Shown: positions 16,552 through 24,566 of the stretch, in pieces
Layout of the letters: each line of letters starts with the position of its first letter
Numbering within the stretch: position 1 is the first letter of the stretch
From: HGM12587 sp045128635
Lineage (GTDB): Bacteria > Bacillota > Clostridia > Lachnospirales > Lachnospiraceae
Length of the DNA: 64,000 nt
Direction: 5' to 3'
Assembly (NCBI GenBank): GCA_045128635.1
Contig: JBGVRS010000193.1
Span: forward strand, 1-64,000
Translations under genes and position numbers: made by a program
The notes under the pieces: model-generated
Databases searched by the model: none
What the model was told of the DNA's origin: nothing
What the model saw: only the letters and a program-made list of their open reading frames with translations

Positions 16552-17583
16552 TTACATCACATCCACTATATTCTGCATCACCCTATTATTTACGTCCAAA
16601 TAATATTTCAACTCTGCATCATTCATTTCTGCTTCGTCCCATTCTTCAAATGCTTCATAGCTGTCCATGGCTTCCTTGAACTCCGGACGCATACCATCCA
16701 CAAGTTCTTCTGCTCCTTCCGCTGCCGATTCTCCCTCTGGCGTATCTTCTACAACTTCCTTTGTTTCCTCAATATCAGCCTCTACTGAAACATCCGACAC
16801 ATCATTTCCCTTTAATTTTGCAATATCCTCTTCAAAATCTGCCATCGCCTTTTCTGCTCTTTCTACATCATCTGACCATAACTCACTTCTCATATCAGAC
16901 CAGAATTCGTAGACATCTGAACGGAAATCAGACCATTCCTCATACACATCGGAACGCGTATCTGACCACCATTCATATTCATTGGAACGAGCATCCGCCC
17001 CTTCACTGTAATCCACGGTGTCATATGCATCATCTAAAATTCCATCATAGAAAATGTCATACATTTCTTCCGGAACACCGTCATAGATTTCGTCATATAT
17101 GTCGTCTCCTGCATCCTCATAAATGCAATCGTAAATCATTTCCATATCATCATATTTTTCATCAGTTAGCTTATCCAAAGCCATAATTTCTTTTGCATAG
17201 TTCAAGCTATATTCTCTCAGCTGAATGCACAACAATCTTGTATGTTCCAATGTTTCCACATAAAATGTCTCAATCATATCAACATTGTCCTTATATGCTT
17301 CATAGGGATCAATTTTTGCTGACATCTCATCTAACTCCGCCCAAAGAGTATCAATCACTTCTTCCACATCAGCTGCTACATACTCTTCAAATTCATCGAG
17401 TTCTTCCACCTGCAATTCATTCTGTTCCGATACCAACTCTGTATCTTCCTCGACTATAATTTCCTCTTCGACTGATTCCTCAACCTCACTTGGCGTATTT
17501 TCCTCTGTAACTGTCTTTTCTCCGCATGCAGTTAATGGAACGACCATTACCATGGCAAGAATCAATGCGTAAATCTTCTTCAT
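16552..17583 (-). CDS. Highly acidic lipoprotein with 11-residue WSD-RSDVY repeats
   Basis: The ATG at 17583 has AGGAGG nine bases upstream and gives a 343-residue protein with a lipoprotein signal (MKKIYALILAMVMVVPLTAC, lipobox LTAC). The mature part is extremely acidic: a Glu-rich linker, then a helical region with repeated Tyr/Asp pairs. At about residues 190-225 it has three near-perfect 11-residue repeats (YEWWSDTRSDV, YEEWSDFRSDV, YEFWSDMRSEL). I do not recognise the family. It is predicted to be surface-anchored; the acidic repeats could bind cations or basic surfaces, which is inference. Its leader contains the 5' end of a merR gene. Confidence 0.8.
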   Translation of the reverse strand: MKKIYALILAMVMVVPLTACGEKTVTEENTPSEVEESVEEEIIVEEDTELVSEQNELQVEELDEFEEYVAADVEEVIDTLWAELDEMSAKIDPYEAYKDNVDMIETFYVETLEHTRLLCIQLREYSLNYAKEIMALDKLTDEKYDDMEMIYDCIYEDAGDDIYDEIYDGVPEEMYDIFYDGILDDAYDTVDYSEGADARSNEYEWWSDTRSDVYEEWSDFRSDVYEFWSDMRSELWSDDVERAEKAMADFEEDIAKLKGNDVSDVSVEADIEETKEVVEDTPEGESAAEGAEELVDGMRPEFKEAMDSYEAFEEWDEAEMNDAELKYYLDVNNRVMQNIVDVM

Positions 17584-17712
17584 TTCTTGTTCCTCCTGAA
17601 AATGTAAATTTTGATTTCTTCCCGTGGGTGTTACCAAACCGGCTTTCTCATACCCTTGCACTGCCCGCCTGGACACACCTTCAGCTTTGCATACTTCGCG
17701 TAACGTTATCAC
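17584..17712 (-). pseudogene. merR-family regulator remnant (N-terminal helix-turn-helix only)
   Basis: From a GTG at 17712 the frame reads a MerR-type N terminus (ITLREVCKAEGVSRRAVQGY, then EKAGLVTPTGRN), covering the helix-turn-helix and the start of the wing. It then runs without a break into the lipoprotein start 43 codons later. A full MerR protein needs about 70 residues for DNA binding plus a coiled coil, all absent. It is therefore a truncated gene whose promoter now leads into the lipoprotein gene, or a 43-codon leader peptide fused in frame. Confidence 0.7.
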
Positions 17713-17735
17713 TTTTATCTACCTGCCTTCTAAAT

Positions 17736-17765
17736 AGCCTAAAATTGCACGCAACGTGCAGTCAA
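17736..17765 (-). promoter_or_regulatory. MerR-type promoter with palindromic spacer
   Basis: On the minus strand TTGACT (17765-17760) precedes a -10-like TAGGCT (17741-17736) by an over-long 18-base spacer. The spacer holds the palindrome GCACG-TTG-CGTGC (17747-17759). Long spacers containing a dyad are the hallmark of promoters twisted by MerR regulators, in agreement with the merR remnant immediately downstream. Confidence 0.6.
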
Positions 17766-17796
17766 CAGTTTTGAAGCTTAAAAAATGACAACAAAA

Positions 17797-17827
17797 AACA
17801 CTTCCTCATTTGAGGAAATGTTTTTTT
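17797..17827. terminator. Bidirectional intrinsic terminator
   Basis: AACACTTCCTCA pairs with TGAGGAAATGTT (one G-T pair) around a tight loop, with T7 on the plus strand and T6 on the minus strand. Confidence 0.75.
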
Positions 17828-18194
17828 CGCGAATATCTTTATTTTATAATCATCATTCTTTCTAATACTGGCTGATATGTAAATTTCTTCCCTCCACCGA
17901 CCACAAATCTCTCCTTTTCCCTTCAATTCCTTAAAAATCATCCTCTCTTTTGGCTCTATACCAAAAAACTAGCTTCCTACTTCCCAGAAATTCACTCAAT
18001 CCCCTTCAATTTTCACGCTATCGTGGGCTCTGCCGTACAGTAAATTTCCTAATGCCCACTCCACGCTCCCAAAACCCTTAAAATTGACTGGCCAACCTCA
18101 ATATTTGGACGCTGCAACAAACTTTTTCCACCTACGCCCACGCAACACATGAAAAGCTTCACCAGCGCAAAAACTCCTCCCCTCCATACACAAA
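17828..18194. other. Non-coding interval of about 370 bases
   Basis: No open frame with a ribosome binding site, RNA gene or repeat was recognised between the two terminators. The plus strand is strikingly pyrimidine-rich (many CTTCC and CTCC runs), so any minus-strand RNA would be purine-rich. No function is proposed. Confidence 0.5.
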
Positions 18195-18226
18195 AAGAAG
18201 GCCATGCCCATAGGCATGACCTTCTT
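18195..18226 (-). terminator. Terminator of the polyamine transport operon
   Basis: AAGAAGGTCATGCC pairs with GGCATGGCCTTCTT around a four-base loop, followed by TTTTG on the minus strand, 25 bases after the operon's last stop codon. Confidence 0.9.
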
Positions 18227-18250
18227 AAAGAAAATTTTCTTAATTAAATC

Positions 18251-20149
18251 CTAATTATTTACGTTGCTGGCAGCAATCTTCACCTTACTCCACAAATTAC
18301 TGATAATCTTTCTCGTCTGCGCATTAAACTCAAACACTTCATCCATCTCATTATCAGTTCTTGGTAAATAAGCATTGATGCCTTCGTAATCTCCGCCTTC
18401 ACCGGAAAGTTCATCCATAACTTCCTTATTCGGTGAAGTATATCCAACATAGCTGGAGTTATCATAAGCGCCTTCGTAGGAGCTTACATAGTCCATAAAT
18501 TCATGAGCCAGTTCTACATTATTTGCATTGGCCGGGATAACCATACCGTCTACCCAGAAGTTGGTTCCTGTTTCCGGCATATAGAATCCCATGTTCTCAT
18601 TTTCACTCATGACATAAGCAGCATCACCGGAGTAAACGATACCCATGGCTTTACGTCCCTGTGCCATGTTATCAATAATTTCATCCGTTACGATTTCAGG
18701 GTCCATAGTTTCCACACACTGAACCAGCCAGTCATAAGCTGCATTTAACTCTTCTTCACTCTCGGTATTCATGGAATATCCGAGAGCTTTTAATGCCATC
18801 ATGAAAGAATCTCGTTCTGAATCGTATAGGTAAATATCTCCCTTATATTTTTCATCCAGGAAAATATTGAAGCCTTTTTCAGCCAGTTCTTCCTCGCTGA
18901 CTTTTGTTGTGTCATAAACGATACCAACGGTACCCCAGAAATACGGTACAGAGTATACATTGCCCGGATCGTAGGATAAATCCAGCACATCATTTACCAG
19001 CAGGTCATAACAGTTCAGATTATCCTTATTCAGTGGCTGAAGCAGTTCTTCTGAAATCAGTCTCTGAATCATGTAATCACTTGGGATAATGACGTCGTAA
19101 GATTCTCCATTGGCAATCTTAATGTACATCTGTTCATTGGAGTCAAATAAGTCCATAATGACCTTTGCTCCGGTCATTTCTTCAAAGTTTGGAATCAGGT
19201 TTTCCCCTGTATATTCACCGCAGTTATATACGCGGAGTGTCTGTCCTTCATATGGCAGGTGAGAATTTTTCACACCACCTTTGATTGCTACAAGACCAAT
19301 GATCAGTACCAAAACTGCCGCTGCCGGAATTGCAAACACCTGCTTCGCACTCTTGCCCTTTTCCTGACGTTTTGCTGCCAGTACCGGTAAAATGTTAATT
19401 GCCAGAAGTGCAATGGTAATGATTACAACTACCAGTGTAGAAATGGCATTGATACTTGGATTCACTCGTTTGCTCATGGTGTAAACCATGATACTTAAGT
19501 TCTTAACGCCCTGTCCTGTAACGAAATAAGAAATGATAAAATCGTCTACGGACATGGTAAATGCAATGAGCGCACCGGATACAATCCCTGGTGTAATCTG
19601 TGGCACGATAACCTTTGTCAGCGCCTGGAAAGGTGTTGCGCCTAAGTCCATGGCTGCATCTGCAAGGTTCGGGTCTAAGGATTTTACCTTTGGCATGACA
19701 GAGAGCATTACGTATGGAATACAGAATGCAATGTGTGCCAAAAGCATGGTTGTATAACCTTTATTCACCTTAAATGTGATGAAAAGCAGCATAAATCCGA
19801 TGGCTGTAACAATTTCCGGGTTCATCATCGGCAGGTTGTTGACCTGTTCCATCACATCACGCACAACCTTTTTGGATTTGCTAAGCCCGATGGCTGCAAT
19901 GGTTCCTACCACTGTAGAAATTGCGGTTGCAAGAAGCGCCACACTGAATGTAGTATAAAGAGCTTCCATCATATCTCTGGATTCCAGCATATGCTGATAC
20001 CATCTTAAGGAAAATCCGGTAAAGCTGGTCAGAGATTTCCCTTCATTGAAGGAGAATATAATCATATAGATGATCGGTGCATAGAAGAACAGGATCAACA
20101 GTGCCATCATGATTCTTCCAAAAGTACTTTTTTCTTTCTTTTTCTTCAT
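18251..20149 (-). CDS. potCD: Spermidine/putrescine ABC transporter permease-binding protein fusion (PotC-PotD)
   Basis: The 632-residue protein joins two normally separate subunits. Residues 1-265 are a PotC permease with six membrane segments and the EAA loop (LADAAMDLGATPFQALTKV). After a membrane segment (AIPAAAVLVLIIGLVAI) the rest is a PotD-type polyamine-binding domain: LRVYNCGEYTGENLIPNFEE, DVIIPSDYMIQRL, GIVYSGDAAY, FWVDGMVIPANA. The binding domain is thus tethered outside the membrane without a lipid anchor, as in other Firmicute PotCD fusions. The ATG at 20149 has GGAGGA nine bases upstream; a GTG at 20155 overlaps the potB stop. It is the last gene of the operon. Confidence 0.92.
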   Translation of the reverse strand: MKKKKEKSTFGRIMMALLILFFYAPIIYMIIFSFNEGKSLTSFTGFSLRWYQHMLESRDMMEALYTTFSVALLATAISTVVGTIAAIGLSKSKKVVRDVMEQVNNLPMMNPEIVTAIGFMLLFITFKVNKGYTTMLLAHIAFCIPYVMLSVMPKVKSLDPNLADAAMDLGATPFQALTKVIVPQITPGIVSGALIAFTMSVDDFIISYFVTGQGVKNLSIMVYTMSKRVNPSINAISTLVVVIITIALLAINILPVLAAKRQEKGKSAKQVFAIPAAAVLVLIIGLVAIKGGVKNSHLPYEGQTLRVYNCGEYTGENLIPNFEEMTGAKVIMDLFDSNEQMYIKIANGESYDVIIPSDYMIQRLISEELLQPLNKDNLNCYDLLVNDVLDLSYDPGNVYSVPYFWGTVGIVYDTTKVSEEELAEKGFNIFLDEKYKGDIYLYDSERDSFMMALKALGYSMNTESEEELNAAYDWLVQCVETMDPEIVTDEIIDNMAQGRKAMGIVYSGDAAYVMSENENMGFYMPETGTNFWVDGMVIPANANNVELAHEFMDYVSSYEGAYDNSSYVGYTSPNKEVMDELSGEGGDYEGINAYLPRTDNEMDEVFEFNAQTRKIISNLWSKVKIAASNVNN

Positions 20150-20154
20150 GACCA

Positions 20155-20991
20155 CTAATCCTCCTTCCCGCCTCGATTTTTAATTTCAATATTTCTTACC
20201 AGCATCATCATAAGCATCATAACGATTGCCATAATCATGGAGATGGCACTACCAAAGTTCCATTCTCCCGCTGTAATAAACTGATTTTCAATCAGGTTAC
20301 CAATGAGGAAATACTGTCCGCCGCCTAAGAGCTTTGGAATGAAGAAGGAGCTGACTGCCGGTAAGAATACCAGCGTAATTCCATTGATCACGCCTGGCAA
20401 AGAAAGAGGTAAGATAACTCTTTTAAAGGTCTGTACCCCGTTTGCTCCAAGGTCTGCTGCCGCTTCGATAAGAGAATGATCCATTTTACAAAGGGAAGTA
20501 TTAATCTGCAGGATCATAAATGGCAGGAAGTTATAAACCATGCCAAGAAGTACTGCCCCCTCTGTATAAAGAAGCTCTGCCTCTTTAAAACCAAAGAATC
20601 CTAATATTGTCTGAATCAGTCCGCCTTCGCTTAAAAGACCAATCCACGCATAAGTACGAACCAGCGCATTGATCCAGGTCGGAAGTGTGATTGCCAGAAC
20701 GAAAAAGTTCTGAATTTCTTCACGACATTTGGAAATATAATATGCAATCGGATAACCAATTGCCAGACAAATGATCGTTGTCTTAATCGCAATGACCAGT
20801 GATCTCCATAAAATTAAGAGGAAATCCGGGTCTGTAAAAAATTTCTTATAATGTTCCAATGTAAAGGAGAACGAAATGATCGCATTACCCTGCTGCATAA
20901 ACGAATACAGCGCAATGAGCGCCATCGGCAATACAAGCATCATCGCCGCCCATACAATGTATGGAATCGCTAACTGTGAGAATCTTTTCAT
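20155..20991 (-). CDS. potB: Spermidine/putrescine ABC transporter permease PotB
   Basis: The 278-residue protein has six membrane segments and the MetI-type coupling loop LIEAAADLGANGVQTFKRVILPLSLPG-like, with the EAA motif at about 180. The N-terminal segment AIPYIVWAAMMLVLPMALIAL is typical of PotB. It forms the heterodimeric channel with the PotC half of the downstream fusion. Its start overlaps the potA stop by one base. Confidence 0.93.
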   Translation of the reverse strand: MKRFSQLAIPYIVWAAMMLVLPMALIALYSFMQQGNAIISFSFTLEHYKKFFTDPDFLLILWRSLVIAIKTTIICLAIGYPIAYYISKCREEIQNFFVLAITLPTWINALVRTYAWIGLLSEGGLIQTILGFFGFKEAELLYTEGAVLLGMVYNFLPFMILQINTSLCKMDHSLIEAAADLGANGVQTFKRVILPLSLPGVINGITLVFLPAVSSFFIPKLLGGGQYFLIGNLIENQFITAGEWNFGSAISMIMAIVMMLMMMLVRNIEIKNRGGKED

Positions 20992-22571
20992 TATTCGAAT
21001 ACCATCCTTGACATAACATGAATATCTTCCGGGAAGAAGGTAAGACCAACTTCTTCTCCAACTGCAGAATAGTCTGTTGTATGAATCTTAAATTCACGAC
21101 CGGTTGTGGAGAATGTCACCTTATAAACGCCTTCTTTCACATCTTCCGGATCGAAATCGTAATCTACACTGATATCAATGCTCTGGCTTTCGTCACTTAA
21201 CTTCCAGCCCTGTGCATTTGCCCATGTCTTAATATCTGTATCCAGTGCCTGAGATTCCAAAATTTCATCAACGGTTTTAAAGAAGTTGAATGCCATGATG
21301 GCTTCATTTGCCTTTTCATTCTTAACGAATGGCTGATTGACAACGAAAATGTTCTTTTCAATGCATGTTCCGCCGGCTGTGTAGAATGTAACCGGATAAC
21401 GGCCAATTTCTTCCTGAAGCTCGTATTCTACCTTCGCGATGGATGTATATTCATCAGTTTCCGGATTCCAAGCTTGGGCATTGGAAAGAGCGATGATTTC
21501 TTTATCATCCAGATTTTTCACGTCTTCAATATCTACATAGAAGTTGTTTGCACTAATCTTTTCCTTGCCATCTTCACTGGTAACATCCTGGTTACGGATC
21601 ACATGCATGTTAACAGTTACGGTTGTACCAGGTACAGTTTCCACGATAATTTCATAGTGAACACCTTTAAACAGAGTGCTTAAAACTTCTCCTGTCATCT
21701 TGCCTTCTTTTACAGGCACGATGTCGATATCTTCCGGACGGATAACAACTTCTACCTTTTCTTCCGGTTTGAATCCAAAGTCTACGCAATCAAAAGTTTT
21801 ATCATCAAAACGTACACGGTAGTCTTCAATCATCACACCAGGGATAATATTACTTTCTCCAATGAAGTTTGCAACATAGCGGTTCGCCGGTTCATTATAA
21901 ATTTCTTCCGGTGTACCAACCTGCTGGATTTCCCCGCCTTTCATAACAACGATCTTATCGGACATTGTCAGTGCTTCTTCCTGATCATGGGTTACAAAAA
22001 TGAATGTGATACCTACTTCCTGCTGAATACGTTTTAATTCGTACTGCATTTCTTTACGAAGCTTTAAGTCAAGTGCTGCCAGCGGTTCGTCAAGAAGAAG
22101 CACCTTTGGTTCATTTACAAGGGCTCTTGCGATTGCAACTCGCTGCTGCTGACCGCCGGAAAGAAATGTTACATTTTTATTTTCATACCCTTCCAGACCA
22201 ATGAGCTTTAACATTTTCATGACCTTCTGGTCGATAACGTCCTTACTCATTTTCTTAATGTGCAGTCCAAATGCAATGTTTTCATAAACACTTAAATGTG
22301 GGAACAGCGCATATTTCTGGAATACGGTGTTTAATTCTCTCTCATATGGCGGTTTTTTGCTGATTTCTTCTCCATCAAACATGACGCTTCCTTCGTCCGC
22401 CTCAAGGAAACCACCAAGAATTCTAAGAAGTGTGGTCTTACCACAGCCGGATGGACCAAGCAATGTCACAAACTCCTTTTCATAAATGTCCAGATTGACG
22501 CCCTTTAAAACAATCTGTCCGTCAAAGTTTTTTACAATATTTCGAAACTCAATCAGTTTTTTCTTTTCCAT
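20991..22571 (-). CDS. potA: Spermidine/putrescine ABC transporter ATPase PotA with large C-terminal insertion
   Basis: The first 240 residues are a standard PotA ATPase: Walker A LLGPSGCGKTTLLR (about 38), Q-loop NTVFQKYALFPHL, signature LSGGQQQRVAIARAL, Walker B VLLLDEPLAALD, switch THDQEEAL. A TOBE domain starts near 280 (VVIRPEDIDIV). At 526 residues it is about 150 longer than usual. The extra block (about 340-500) separates the first TOBE part from the final strand (VGLTFFPEDIHVMSRM) and contains two similar modules around NAQAWNPETDEY and NAQGWKLSDES. The insertion may regulate activity; that is inference. It lies 15 bases downstream of the regulator gene. Confidence 0.93.
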   Translation of the reverse strand: MEKKKLIEFRNIVKNFDGQIVLKGVNLDIYEKEFVTLLGPSGCGKTTLLRILGGFLEADEGSVMFDGEEISKKPPYERELNTVFQKYALFPHLSVYENIAFGLHIKKMSKDVIDQKVMKMLKLIGLEGYENKNVTFLSGGQQQRVAIARALVNEPKVLLLDEPLAALDLKLRKEMQYELKRIQQEVGITFIFVTHDQEEALTMSDKIVVMKGGEIQQVGTPEEIYNEPANRYVANFIGESNIIPGVMIEDYRVRFDDKTFDCVDFGFKPEEKVEVVIRPEDIDIVPVKEGKMTGEVLSTLFKGVHYEIIVETVPGTTVTVNMHVIRNQDVTSEDGKEKISANNFYVDIEDVKNLDDKEIIALSNAQAWNPETDEYTSIAKVEYELQEEIGRYPVTFYTAGGTCIEKNIFVVNQPFVKNEKANEAIMAFNFFKTVDEILESQALDTDIKTWANAQGWKLSDESQSIDISVDYDFDPEDVKEGVYKVTFSTTGREFKIHTTDYSAVGEEVGLTFFPEDIHVMSRMVFE

Positions 22572-22585
22572 AGGTCTCTATCCTC

Positions 22586-23119
22586 CTAGAACATCGGTGG
22601 GTTCGTTACCCACAAAATCAATGCTTCACTGTTTCCGTGATTATATAAGTAATGACTTGTCTTTCCGTTCATATAGAAAGTATCTTTTGCTTTCAATTTA
22701 TACTTTTTATTATCCCGGACAAGTGTAATATTCCCTTTTAACACATAACCAAATTCTTCGCCAAAATGAGACTGCATCTCATGACTTTTTCCCTTTGGCG
22801 GAAGTGTCAAAAGAATCGGTTCCATTTCATTTTTCTGCGCATTTGGAACGATCCATTCTATCTGGTATTCTTCCCTTGTATCTACAAAGAAATCCTTCTG
22901 GGTAAATACGATCTGTTCCTCCTCTTCCTCATGGAAAAACTCGGACAAATTCGTTCCAAGGGCTTCTAAAATATCCTCCAGCGTGGAAATACTGGGGCTT
23001 GTAAGATTTCGCTCTAACTGGGATAAAAAACCTTTGGTAAGCTCACTTCTTGATGCCAGGTCTTCTAATGTCAAATCATTCTGCAATCGCAGCTGTCTGA
23101 TTTTCTTTCCGATGTCCAT
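22586..23119 (-). CDS. XRE-cupin transcriptional regulator of the polyamine transport operon
   Basis: The 177-residue protein has an N-terminal XRE helix-turn-helix (LRLQNDLTLEDLASRSELTKG, FLSQLERNLTSPSISTLEDI, residues 9-50) and a C-terminal cupin barrel (EFGYVLKGNITLVRDNKKY, KDTFYMNGKTSHYLYNHG). This architecture is that of PuuR-type regulators that sense polyamines or related amines. As first gene of the potABCD operon it most likely controls its own transcription through the inverted repeats around the promoter. Confidence 0.9.
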   Translation of the reverse strand: MDIGKKIRQLRLQNDLTLEDLASRSELTKGFLSQLERNLTSPSISTLEDILEALGTNLSEFFHEEEEEQIVFTQKDFFVDTREEYQIEWIVPNAQKNEMEPILLTLPPKGKSHEMQSHFGEEFGYVLKGNITLVRDNKKYKLKAKDTFYMNGKTSHYLYNHGNSEALILWVTNPPMF

Positions 23120-23140
23120 GAGTTTTCCTCCATTTGTTTT

Positions 23141-23246
23141 ATAGTACTAAACTTTATTTTTAATTAACACGCATATTCTATTATACACATATTTCGACAC
23201 TTTGCAACATTAAAGTGCGTATAAAATAAAGTTTTAGTAATACTAT
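23141..23246 (-). promoter_or_regulatory. Promoter of the polyamine operon flanked by inverted operator-like repeats
   Basis: On the minus strand TTGCAA (23207-23202) and TATAAT (23185-23180) are 16 bases apart. A 16-17 bp element, TACTAAACTTTATTTT at about 23145-23160 and its inverted near-copy at about 23223-23243, flanks the promoter on both sides. Two half-sites in inverse orientation about 65 bases apart would suit a repressor acting by looping, most likely the XRE-cupin protein encoded next. Confidence 0.6.
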
Positions 23247-23263
23247 ACTTTTTTATCGAAAGA

Positions 23264-23297
23264 AAAAGCACCACAGGCAATAACTGCCCATGATGCT
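23264..23297 (-). terminator. Terminator of glycerate kinase gene
   Basis: AGCATCATGGGCA pairs imperfectly with TGCCTGTGGTGCT around a five-base loop, followed by TTTTTC on the minus strand. Confidence 0.75.
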
Positions 23298-23321
23298 ATT
23301 TCAGAAAGGATGAATCGTTAA

Positions 23322-24464
23322 TTAAATTCCACTTACGTTAATCAAACGGAATACCTGTTCTACTGTAGTTACCATATTATCTCTTGCAATTTCAGGGGTC
23401 ATTGCTTCCTGTAATGTCTGGATTCTTCTAAGAATTGGGAAGAATGCATCAATGCCATGTTCATTGCAGACAACCGCATCTTTTGTTACTGCACCCGCAA
23501 ATGCAAGAACTGTTTTGTCAAATTTCTTTGCAATCTTTGCTACACCGATTGGTGCTTTACCAAAAGCAGTCTGTCCGTCCAATCTGCCTTCACCTGTAAC
23601 TACGATATCTGCGTCTTTTACATAATCTTCCAGTTTTGTTTCTTCCAGAATGATCTTAATTCCGGATTCTAAAACTGCATTTGTATATGCCAAAAATGCG
23701 AATCCCATACCACCTGCTGCACCTGTACCAGGATATTCTGCGTCAGCTTTTTCATATTTTGCTGCTACAAGTTTTGCGTAGTCAGAAAGCCATGCATCCA
23801 TGTCCTTAACCATTTCAGGTGTTGCACCTTTCTGTGGTCCGTAAACTGCGCTGCATCCTCTTTCACCGCATAATGGATTTGTTACGTCACATGCGATACG
23901 GAAAGAACATTCCTTTAATTCAGGAATTACCTGATCGTCTGTAATTGTTACAATTTCTTTGATACCTTTTGCACCAAATGGAACCTGATTTCCGTCCTTA
24001 TCAAGCATTCCATAACCTAATGCCTGAAGCATACCGATTCCACCATCGTTTGTGGCACTTCCGCCGATACCTACGATAAAATGACGACATCCATTTGCGA
24101 TTGCATCTTTAATGACTTCACCAACACCATAAGTAGTTGTGTGAAGAGGGTTTCTCATTTCATCTGCAACCAGTGTAATGCCTGCTGCTCCGGACATTTC
24201 CAGAATCGCTGTCTTGCTTTCTTCCATAATTCCATAGAGACAGTTTACTTTTTCACCCAACGGTCCTGTAACTTCTACAGTTTTCAGTTCTCCGCCCATA
24301 CCAAGCGCCAGAGCTTCTACAGTACCTTCACCGCCATCTGCAAGTGGACGTACACACACTTCTGCTTCCGGCATTGCTTTTAATACACCGCTTTTAATTG
24401 CTTCTCCTGCCTCAAGAGAAGATAAGCTGCCTTTTAATGAATCAATTGCTACTACAACTTTCAT
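23322..24464 (-). CDS. Glycerate kinase (GarK/GlxK family)
   Basis: The 380-residue protein matches the class II bacterial glycerate kinase family: VVVAIDSLKGSLSSLEAGEAI at the N terminus, RPLADGGEGTVEAL, the VGIGGSATNDGGIGMLQALG motif, and DIVVTGEGRLDGQTAFGKAP near 300. It phosphorylates D-glycerate with ATP, giving 2- or 3-phosphoglycerate. It appears monocistronic, with an extended -10 promoter upstream and a terminator after it. Confidence 0.94.
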   Translation of the reverse strand: MKVVVAIDSLKGSLSSLEAGEAIKSGVLKAMPEAEVCVRPLADGGEGTVEALALGMGGELKTVEVTGPLGEKVNCLYGIMEESKTAILEMSGAAGITLVADEMRNPLHTTTYGVGEVIKDAIANGCRHFIVGIGGSATNDGGIGMLQALGYGMLDKDGNQVPFGAKGIKEIVTITDDQVIPELKECSFRIACDVTNPLCGERGCSAVYGPQKGATPEMVKDMDAWLSDYAKLVAAKYEKADAEYPGTGAAGGMGFAFLAYTNAVLESGIKIILEETKLEDYVKDADIVVTGEGRLDGQTAFGKAPIGVAKIAKKFDKTVLAFAGAVTKDAVVCNEHGIDAFFPILRRIQTLQEAMTPEIARDNMVTTVEQVFRLINVSGI

Positions 24465-24490
24465 CCTTCGTACCCCTTTCTGTTGGTAAA

Positions 24491-24519
24491 ATTATACCAT
24501 GCTAAAATAGAATAATAAA
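24491..24519 (-). promoter_or_regulatory. Probable promoter of glycerate kinase gene
   Basis: On the minus strand a perfect TATAAT (24496-24491) preceded by TGG (extended -10) has a weak TTTATT 17 bases upstream, about 30 bases before the ATG. Confidence 0.5.
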
Positions 24520-24530
24520 TAAATGAATTT

Positions 24531-24564
24531 AAGCCGGAGCTTCTCTTTCATAAGCCCCGGCTTT
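24531..24564 (-). terminator. Terminator after sigG
   Basis: AAGCCGGGGCTT and AAGCTCCGGCTT (minus strand) form a strong stem directly behind the sigG stop codon. Confidence 0.75.
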
Positions 24565-24566
24565 CC

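Noticed and set aside
15351..18250. Possible third recombinase element around the ORF6N/MerR region
   Set aside because: No recombinase, no split host gene that can be rejoined and no flanking repeats were found; it is better explained as local decay and cassette insertion.
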